DNA from: RGIG3040 sp964410675
Lineage (GTDB): Bacteria; Bacillota; Clostridia; Lachnospirales; Lachnospiraceae
NCBI GenBank assembly: GCA_964410675.1
Contig: CAYPIB010000087.1
Coordinates: 1 to 11,441 of the forward strand
Length of the DNA: 11,441 bases
Reading direction: 5' to 3'
In this document: positions 6,674-11,441 of the stretch, in pieces
Layout of the letters: the number at the start of each line of letters is the position of its first letter
Position numbering within the stretch: the stretch's first letter is position 1
Translations under genes and position numbers: made by a program
Notes under the pieces: generated by a model
What the model was told of the DNA's origin: nothing
Seen by the model: only the letters and a program-made list of their open reading frames with translations
The model's database searches: none

Positions 6674-7732
6674 TTAGAAAAGTTTTGTTCGCATAAGTTC
6701 CGGATCCTGAGAATATTTAATTGCATCATCCTTAGAAATCTTGCGGCTCATATAAAGCCCTAAAATAGCGTCATCCATTGTCTGCATTCCGATTTTCTTA
6801 TTTGTCTGCATAATCGACATAATCTGATGTGATTTTCCTTCACGAATCAGATTTCGCACCGCATGATTGGCAAGTAAAACTTCAAATGCAGCGACACGGC
6901 CGTCACCCGTAACGTTAGGTATCAGCGTTTGTGCAACAATTGCTTCTAATACGTTTGAAAGCTGAACACGAATTTGTTGCTGCTGATGTGGAGGAAATAC
7001 GTCAATAATACGATCAATCGTACTTGCCGCATCAACCGTATGCAATGTTGAAAAAACAAGATGCCCTGTCTCTGCAGCCGTTACCGCGATACTGATTGTT
7101 TCAAAGTCACGCATCTCTCCTACCAGAATAACATCCGGATCCTCACGAAGCGCTGCCCTTAAGGCATTACCAAAGCTTCCTGTATCAAGACCGACTTCTC
7201 TTTGATTTACCATAGACAATTTATGTTTATGCATATACTCAATCGGTTCCTCCAGTGTAATAATATGCGTATCCCGATTGTCGTTAATTTTATCAATGAT
7301 GGAAGCGAGCGTTGTTGATTTACCGCTTCCGGTCGGACCCGTTACAAGCACCAGTCCTCTTTTTTTATTGTATAAGTCGATGACTGCCGATGGAACACCG
7401 AGACTTTCTGAAGATGGTATTTCTTCCGTTACGGTTCGAAGCGCCATTGCAACACTTCCTCTTTGCCTAAATACATTTAAGCGGTAACGGCTGAGTCCCG
7501 GAACGGCAACCGACATATCATATTCTCCTGCCTCTTCAAACCTGCCGACTTGTTCCGGTGTCATTAACTGCGCTGCTAACGATGCCGTATCTTGTGTTGA
7601 AAGCTTATCAAAGTCCATAGAAATAAGTCTGCCAAACACTCTCATTTTAGGCGGCAGTCCTACTGTTATATGTACGTCGGATGCCTTTGCCTCGTACGCT
7701 ATTTGTAAAATTTGTGTAATTGATGGTGTCAT
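6674..7732 (-). CDS. pilT: Type IV pilus twitching/retraction ATPase PilT
   Basis: 352 residues, standard PilT length. PilT is the hexameric ATPase that depolymerises the pilus, driving retraction, twitching and often DNA uptake. Visible motifs are the N-terminal SDVHITVG (18-25), Walker A GPTGSGKST (132-140), an Asp box TLEEPIEY (159-166), Walker B VILVGEMRD (201-209), a His box HLVFSTLHT (224-232) and the C-terminal AVRNLIREGK (291-300), which matches the AIRNLIRE motif needed for retraction in PilT. It lacks the CxxC zinc motifs and the MshEN domain of PilB, which separates it from extension ATPases. The ATG is at 7730-7732, with AAAGGGAAG (7741-7749) upstream. It is flanked by gaps of 229 and 185 bases, so it may be transcribed alone; no convincing promoter was found. 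Confidence 0.95.
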   Translation of the reverse strand: MTPSITQILQIAYEAKASDVHITVGLPPKMRVFGRLISMDFDKLSTQDTASLAAQLMTPEQVGRFEEAGEYDMSVAVPGLSRYRLNVFRQRGSVAMALRTVTEEIPSSESLGVPSAVIDLYNKKRGLVLVTGPTGSGKSTTLASIIDKINDNRDTHIITLEEPIEYMHKHKLSMVNQREVGLDTGSFGNALRAALREDPDVILVGEMRDFETISIAVTAAETGHLVFSTLHTVDAASTIDRIIDVFPPHQQQQIRVQLSNVLEAIVAQTLIPNVTGDGRVAAFEVLLANHAVRNLIREGKSHQIMSIMQTNKKIGMQTMDDAILGLYMSRKISKDDAIKYSQDPELMRTKLF

Positions 7733-7828
7733 AATTTAATCTTCCCTTTCTGTATAAAATATAGTACATAACCCAGCGATTGCTTTTTCATTAACATATT
7801 TTAATTTTAACACAAAACTTGTACTGTA

Positions 7829-7894
7829 TTATTTTACAGCATGTCCACCTTTGAAGCTTAGTGGTTTATAAAAAATGCTCCTCCTTTTCCTCAA
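7829..7894 (-). CDS. Possible tiny ORF between sigK and pilT
   Basis: The 229-base gap 7733-7961 holds no recognised gene. It does contain a 21-codon frame, from TTG at 7892-7894 to a stop at 7829-7831, reading MRKRRSIFYKPLSFKGGHAVK. A consensus AAGGAGG (7880-7886) lies inside it. The only in-frame codon at suitable distance from that site is ATT (7874-7876), a rare initiator, which would give a 15-residue peptide. No homolog is recognised. It may be an orphan Shine-Dalgarno-like sequence without a gene. Confidence 0.15.
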   Translation of the reverse strand: MRKRRSIFYKPLSFKGGHAVK

Positions 7895-7961
7895 ATAATA
7901 TATTCTCTTTAGTACTCTATCAGTTTGAAAATTCCAAACAAAATTTTATCTTATTAGCATT

Positions 7962-8624
7962 TCAGTTAGATTCTTCAAATGCTGTTCGAAGCTTTGCAAG
8001 TGCCTTCTTCTCAATTCTTGATACATAGCTTCTTGAGATGCCAAGACTTTTACCGAGTTCCCTCTGCGTTACTTCACGACCGTCATAAAGTCCATACCGC
8101 CACATAATGATTTCCTTTTCCCTTCCCTTCAGCACTTTATCTACCAGGCCCATTAACTTTTGAATATCTTCTTTTATAGAAAGTTCATCGACAACATCTA
8201 CCTGTTCTGAAACTGTAATATCCAGTAAATTAATTTCATTTCCTTCTTTATCTGTTCCAAGCGGTTCATACAGCGATACCTCTCTGGAAATCTTTTTCTG
8301 CGCCCTGAGCAGCATAAGCAGTTCATTGTCAATACATCTGGCGGCATACGTTGCCAGTCTGCTTCCTTTTGTATCATCAAAAGTATTTACTGCCTTAATC
8401 AGACCTATCGTACCAATCGAAATCATATCCTCTTGATCCTGCCCGGCGTTTTGGTACTTTTTTGCAATATGAGCAACCAGCCTTAAATTTCTTTCAATCA
8501 AAATCTGTCTGGCATCTTCAGCCTGCACCTGATTACCATCCTTTAGCATCTTAATATAGTAAGCTTCTTCCGTCTCAGACAACGGTTTTTGAAAGGTTTG
8601 CAAGAAAAGCCCCCAAAAAAACAA
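7962..8624 (-). CDS. sigK: Sporulation sigma factor SigK (late mother cell)
   Basis: 220 residues. SigK directs the last mother-cell gene programme of spore formation (coat, cortex, lysis). Region 2 spans roughly residues 40-115 with NLRLVAHIAKKYQNAG, DMISIGTIGLIKAV and RLATYAARCIDNELLMLLR. A SigK-typical DKEGNEINLLD follows (125-135), and region 4 ends in a helix-turn-helix with TQRELGKSLGISRSYVSRIEKKAL (186-209). The gene is continuous, with no skin-type prophage. The N-terminus is short: only 13 residues precede PLS, against about 30 in Bacillus subtilis pro-SigK, so a cleavable pro-sequence seems absent or vestigial, although FFWGLFL is hydrophobic. TTG 8622-8624 is the first start after an in-frame stop and has no good ribosome binding site, so the exact start is uncertain. 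Confidence 0.93.
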   Translation of the reverse strand: MFFWGLFLQTFQKPLSETEEAYYIKMLKDGNQVQAEDARQILIERNLRLVAHIAKKYQNAGQDQEDMISIGTIGLIKAVNTFDDTKGSRLATYAARCIDNELLMLLRAQKKISREVSLYEPLGTDKEGNEINLLDITVSEQVDVVDELSIKEDIQKLMGLVDKVLKGREKEIIMWRYGLYDGREVTQRELGKSLGISRSYVSRIEKKALAKLRTAFEESN

Positions 8625-8657
8625 TTTAATATACTATATGCGTGATGTTTGACCGAA

Positions 8658-8680
8658 GGACCAAAAAACATAATTGGTCC
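8658..8680 (-). promoter_or_regulatory. Inverted repeat at the predicted sigK transcription start
   Basis: GGACCAA (8658-8664) and TTGGTCC (8674-8680) are perfect 7-bp inverted copies separated by 9 bases. The repeat begins about 7 bases after the -10 box at 8687-8692, so it starts essentially at +1 of the predicted transcript. It could be an operator for a repressor or a 5'-end RNA hairpin. No T-tract follows, so it is not a terminator. Confidence 0.5.
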
Positions 8681-8686
8681 GAATTA

Positions 8687-8715
8687 ATTATACAAATTCT
8701 GCTCCTAAAAGACAA
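8687..8715 (-). promoter_or_regulatory. SigA-type promoter upstream of sigK
   Basis: On the minus strand: -35 TTGTCT (8710-8715, 4 of 6 matches to TTGACA), a 17-base spacer and a perfect -10 TATAAT (8687-8692). Transcription would begin near 8680, about 56 bases before the sigK start. This is a housekeeping-type promoter rather than a recognisable SigE promoter, which is notable for a late sporulation gene. It is inferred from sequence only. Confidence 0.6.
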
Positions 8716-8763
8716 GTTTAACACCTAAATACATTCAATTAATGACTTTTTACTACAATTTCT

Positions 8764-9900
8764 TTATAAAAGGAAATCTGTAAAAACGATATTACTTACA
8801 TCAATTCCTTGATCCGTAAGCCATATTCTCTCTGCATCTGTACAAAGGAGCCCAAGCTCCTTATATTTATTTATAGTCTGAGCAAACTGCTCCTCTACCG
8901 ATATACCAAATTGTTTTGTAAATTTATTCTTTGCAATTCCTTTACACTGACGCAATCCCAGAAACATAAATTCTGCCATTTCATCTTCCTTTGTTAAGAA
9001 AATTTCTTCCACTCTTTTCTCTTTTTTCTGGATATAATCCGATATATTATCGGTATTTTTATACCGAATATGATTTAAAAAGGATGAGCTGCCCAAACCG
9101 ACTCCCAAATATTCACCACGCTCCCAATATATCTGATTGTGGCGGCATTCATAAAAAGGCTTTGCATAATTGGAAATTTCATATCGCCTATACCCATTTA
9201 CTCCCAATATTTCCTTTGTTATTTCGTACATCTTTCGATCTTCATCCTCTGTCGGAAGAAGCTGGGGATTATTATGATAAGCTTGATAAAAAGGAGTTCC
9301 TTCTTCAACAATCAGACTATATGCTGAAATATGCTCCGGTTTAAGCTTTAAAACTTTAAGCAGTCCTTCTTCGTACTCCTTCACTGTCTGCCCCGGTAAT
9401 GCTGACATAACATCAATATTAATATTAGAAAATCCGACTTCCCTGGCCAAAGCATAACTTGTTAAAAACTGTGAGAAATTATGCACTCTTCCCAGTACTT
9501 TTAAGTCCTGATCCGAAGCCGACTGCAAGCCGATGCTTAACCGATTAACACCTGCGCTTCTATACTTCGATGCTTTTTCTTTCGTTAACGTCCCTGGATT
9601 TACCTCTATCGAAATTTCTGCCCCGCTTAAATCAGCAAAGCTTTCTTGAATCTGCCATAAAATTTTTTGAATCAATTCCGGTTTTAAAATAGATGGCGTT
9701 CCACCGCCGATATAGACAGAACGTATCGAAAGATATTGCTCCTTATGCTCTGCTCCCCAACGCTTTATTTCAAGAAGAAGAGCTTCAATATATTGCTCCT
9801 TTATCGTTTCTTCGGAAGGAAACGAAAGAAAATCACAATATTTGCATTTTTTTATACAAAAGGGGATATGCACGTAAATGCTAAGCATCTTCTCATTCAA
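8764..9900 (-). CDS. hemW: Radical SAM heme chaperone HemW
   Basis: About 378 residues. HemW (often annotated as coproporphyrinogen III oxidase-like or HemN-like) is a radical SAM protein that binds heme and hands it to acceptors; it is distinct from the true oxidase HemN. The iron-sulfur motif CIKKCKYC (Cys15, Cys19, Cys22 from the chosen start) follows YVHIPF. GGGTPS (65-70) is the SAM-binding glycine motif, and EVNPGT, YEISNYAKP (240-248), HNQIYW (254-259) and GLGSSSF are family-typical. The frame is open to ATG 9952-9954, which would overlap lepA by 14 bases but has no ribosome binding site. TTG at 9898-9900 has GAGGG (9908-9912) at 7 bases, so I prefer it; ATG 9886-9888 is also possible. 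It lies just downstream of lepA, a common Firmicutes pairing. Confidence 0.94.
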   Translation of the reverse strand: MNEKMLSIYVHIPFCIKKCKYCDFLSFPSEETIKEQYIEALLLEIKRWGAEHKEQYLSIRSVYIGGGTPSILKPELIQKILWQIQESFADLSGAEISIEVNPGTLTKEKASKYRSAGVNRLSIGLQSASDQDLKVLGRVHNFSQFLTSYALAREVGFSNINIDVMSALPGQTVKEYEEGLLKVLKLKPEHISAYSLIVEEGTPFYQAYHNNPQLLPTEDEDRKMYEITKEILGVNGYRRYEISNYAKPFYECRHNQIYWERGEYLGVGLGSSSFLNHIRYKNTDNISDYIQKKEKRVEEIFLTKEDEMAEFMFLGLRQCKGIAKNKFTKQFGISVEEQFAQTINKYKELGLLCTDAERIWLTDQGIDVSNIVFTDFLL

Positions 9901-9907
9901 ATCACAT

Positions 9908-9912
9908 CCCTC
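9908..9912 (-). promoter_or_regulatory. Ribosome binding site deciding the hemW start
   Basis: GAGGG on the minus strand is 7 bases before TTG 9898-9900. Neither the longer ATG (9952-9954) nor the shorter one (9886-9888) has a comparable site at proper distance. Confidence 0.5.
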
Positions 9913-9940
9913 ATTCGTCTCTTTATTTTTAATTTTACTG

Positions 9941-11071
9941 CTACTTGCTGTCATCTAATTTAAGAACACTCATAAAAGCCTGCTGAGGTATTTCTACATT
10001 GCCGACTTGACGCATCCTCTTCTTTCCTTCCTTCTGTTTTTCCAACAGCTTTTTCTTACGGGAAATATCACCGCCATAGCATTTAGCCAAAACATCTTTT
10101 CGCATTGCTTTAATCGTTTCTCTTGCAATTACTTTGCCGCCGATAGCAGCCTGAAGCGGTATTTCAAATAAATGCCTTGGTATTTCATCCTTTAGCTTTT
10201 CACACATTTTGCGTCCGCGCTCATAAGCACTCTCTGCATGGACAATAAACGATAGAGCATCTACTTCTTCTTTATTAATTAGAATATCAAGCTTCACAAG
10301 CTCTGACTGCTGATATCCTTTCATTTCATAGTCAAAGGAAGCATATCCGCGGGAACGCGATTTGAGTGCATCAAAGAAATCATAAATAATCTCGTTTAAA
10401 GGCAGCTCATATCGAATCATAGCCCTTGTCCCATCCATATATTCCATACCAAGATAGAAGCCCCGGCGTTCCTGGCATAATTCCATAATGGAACCTATAA
10501 ACTCCGAAGTAACCATAATCTCTGCCGTTACAATCGGCTCTTCCATCGATTCGATTTCCGTAGGATTAGGAAGATTGCTTGGATTGGTAAGTTCAATTGT
10601 TTCACCGTTCATCTTATGAACTTTATAGACAACACCCGGAGCGGTTGTTACTAAATCCAGATTGTATTCTCTTTCTAATCTTTCCTGAATTATTTCCAAA
10701 TGCAAAAGCCCTAAAAAGCCGCAGCGAAAACCAAATCCAAGGGCAATGGACGTCTCAGGCTCGTAGTTTAAGGAAGCATCGTTTAATTTTAATTTTTCCA
10801 GTGCATCCCTTAAATCAGGATATTTTGCCCCATCGGCCGGATAAAGACCGCAGTACACCATTGAATTCACCTTTTTGTACCCCGGCAGCGGCTCTGCACA
10901 AGGCTCAAGCGCATTCGTCAGCGTATCTCCCACACGTGTATCCTTCACATTCTTAATTGAAGCGGTAACATATCCTACTGCACCGGCAGTTAACTCCTCA
11001 CATGGAATAAACTGGCCAGCGCCAAAATAACCAACCTCAACTACCTCAGTCCTTGCCCCGGTAGCCATCAT
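9941..11071 (-). pseudogene. lepA: Elongation factor 4 (LepA), C-terminal fragment of disrupted gene
   Basis: An open frame of 376 codons encodes most of domain II and all of the following domains of LepA, the ribosome-associated GTPase that back-translocates or remodels stalled ribosomes. Diagnostic stretches are LNDASLNYEPETSIALGFGF, FRCGFLGLLHLEIIQERLER, and the LepA-specific tail LAKCYGGDISRKKKLLEKQK with GKKRMRQVGNVEIPQQAF. The frame is open upstream of the ATG pair (11066-11071) to a TAA at 11090-11092, and those extra codons (KGTPIL) also match LepA. It is therefore the distal part of one gene cut by the lesion at 11072-11120. An AAGGA sits 12 bases before the first ATG, so reinitiation of this part is conceivable, but it lacks the GTPase domain. 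If the lesion is an assembly error, this is simply intact lepA. Confidence 0.85.
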
Positions 11072-11108
11072 TAAAATTGGTGTTCCTTTTTAACATTTTA
11101 TGATGGCT
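11063..11108. repeat. Imperfect inverted repeat at the lepA break
   Basis: AGCCATCATTAAAAT (11063-11077) and ATTTTATGATGGCT (11095-11108) pair over 14 bp with one bulged base and a 17-base loop. The left arm encodes conserved LepA sequence (ILMMA). The right arm lies in sequence with no LepA counterpart, so it appears to be an inverted copy of the left arm. Confidence 0.8.
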
Positions 11109-11113
11109 GTTCC

Positions 11114-11128
11114 GTTAAAGTTCTTTAA
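11114..11128. repeat. Second small inverted repeat at the lepA break
   Basis: TTAAAG (11115-11120) and CTTTAA (11123-11128) are perfect inverted copies two bases apart. The right arm is conserved lepA coding sequence (Ile-Lys). The left arm is in a 7-base segment (11114-11120) that has no counterpart in LepA and supplies the premature stop. Confidence 0.7.
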
Positions 11129-11441
11129 TTCTGCAAAATACAATGACTCCTTTGTACGGATCATATAAGGAGTCAAAAATCAATGCTTGTAAAGGGGCAT
11201 TGACTTCACCGCCGGGTGCTGGAATTTTTTTTACAATCTGCTCTAATACTTCTTCAATACCAATACCGTTTTTAGCTGAAATTAAAGGAGCATCCTGCGC
11301 TTCAATACCAATAATATCTTCAATTTCATCTTTTACAAAATCCGGTCTTGCACTTGGTAAATCAATTTTATTAATAACCGGAAATACTTCCAAACCATGA
11401 TCCAATGCCAAATATACATTCGCCAACGTCTGTGCCTCAAT
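11115..11441 (-). pseudogene. lepA: Elongation factor 4 (LepA), GTPase-domain fragment (5' end off the right edge)
   Basis: The frame enters from the right edge as IEAQTLANVYLALDHG and shows the end of the GTPase domain: the G4 motif NKIDLP, the following SARPDFVKDEIEDIIGIEAQDAPLISAKNGIG including the G5 SAK, and the start of domain II (LQALIFDSLYDPYKGVIVFCRIKE). It then ends abruptly at TAA 11115-11117, where LepA should continue with a GT-x-x-KG segment. The expected continuation is found in another frame downstream. With the distal fragment it accounts for one lepA gene split by a small complex insertion. The true start and the P-loop lie outside the window. Confidence 0.85.

Noticed and set aside
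7962..8624. A skin-like prophage interrupting sigK
   Set aside because: The sigK frame is continuous through regions 2 to 4, with no recombinase or attachment site.
8630..8640. CATATAGTA upstream of sigK as a SigK/SigE -10 element
   Set aside because: It fits the CATAnnnTA pattern, but no matching -35 element is found at the correct distance.
8580..8673. An ATG frame starting at 8671-8673 running into sigK in another frame, as a hidden pro-sequence joined by slippage
   Set aside because: The peptide is not hydrophobic like a SigK pro-sequence and its ATG has no ribosome binding site; a frameshift model is not needed.
8993..9344. Plus-strand frames opposite hemW
   Set aside because: They are antisense to conserved HemW motifs and show no family features.

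Overview
This window looks like chromosomal DNA of an anaerobic, spore-forming, low-GC Clostridia member, most likely in or near Lachnospiraceae. The reasons are the AT-rich sequence, GGAGG-type ribosome binding sites, TTG/GTG starts, a sporulation sigma factor (SigK) and the protein styles of LepA and HemW. This is inference, since no database search was possible. Every real gene lies on the minus strand, so the window reads right to left.

From right to left: a broken lepA (elongation factor 4), whose 5' end runs off the right edge; hemW (radical SAM heme chaperone); a 139-base gap with a strong housekeeping-type promoter; sigK (late mother-cell sporulation sigma factor); a 229-base gap; pilT (type IV pilus retraction ATPase); a 185-base gap with two strong hairpins; comM/yifB (AAA+ helicase); dprA (RecA loader for transformation); a 173-base gap with a near-consensus promoter and a hairpin leader; pilB (pilus assembly ATPase); pilC (inner-membrane platform); a prepilin gene; and the first 18 codons of a second prepilin gene at the left edge.

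The genes fall into three themes. lepA-hemW-sigK is a translation/heme/sporulation stretch. pilT and pilB-pilC-pilin-pilin are the core of a type IV pilus. comM-dprA, between the two pilus blocks, handles incoming single-stranded DNA during natural transformation. The arrangement suggests that pilus and DNA-uptake functions are linked here. pilB-pilC-pilin-pilin looks like one operon driven from a promoter at 3614-3642. PilB carries two tandem 24-residue MshEN motifs at its N-terminus, which predicts control by cyclic di-GMP.

I see no mobile element, CRISPR array, tRNA or rRNA. The window is mostly ordinary core genome. The items most worth a second look are: the lepA lesion, which reads as two small insertions (13 and 7 bases) copied in inverted orientation from nearby sequence; the PilB c-di-GMP motif plus the pilB hairpin leader; the pilus/transformation clustering; and an inverted repeat at the predicted sigK transcription start.
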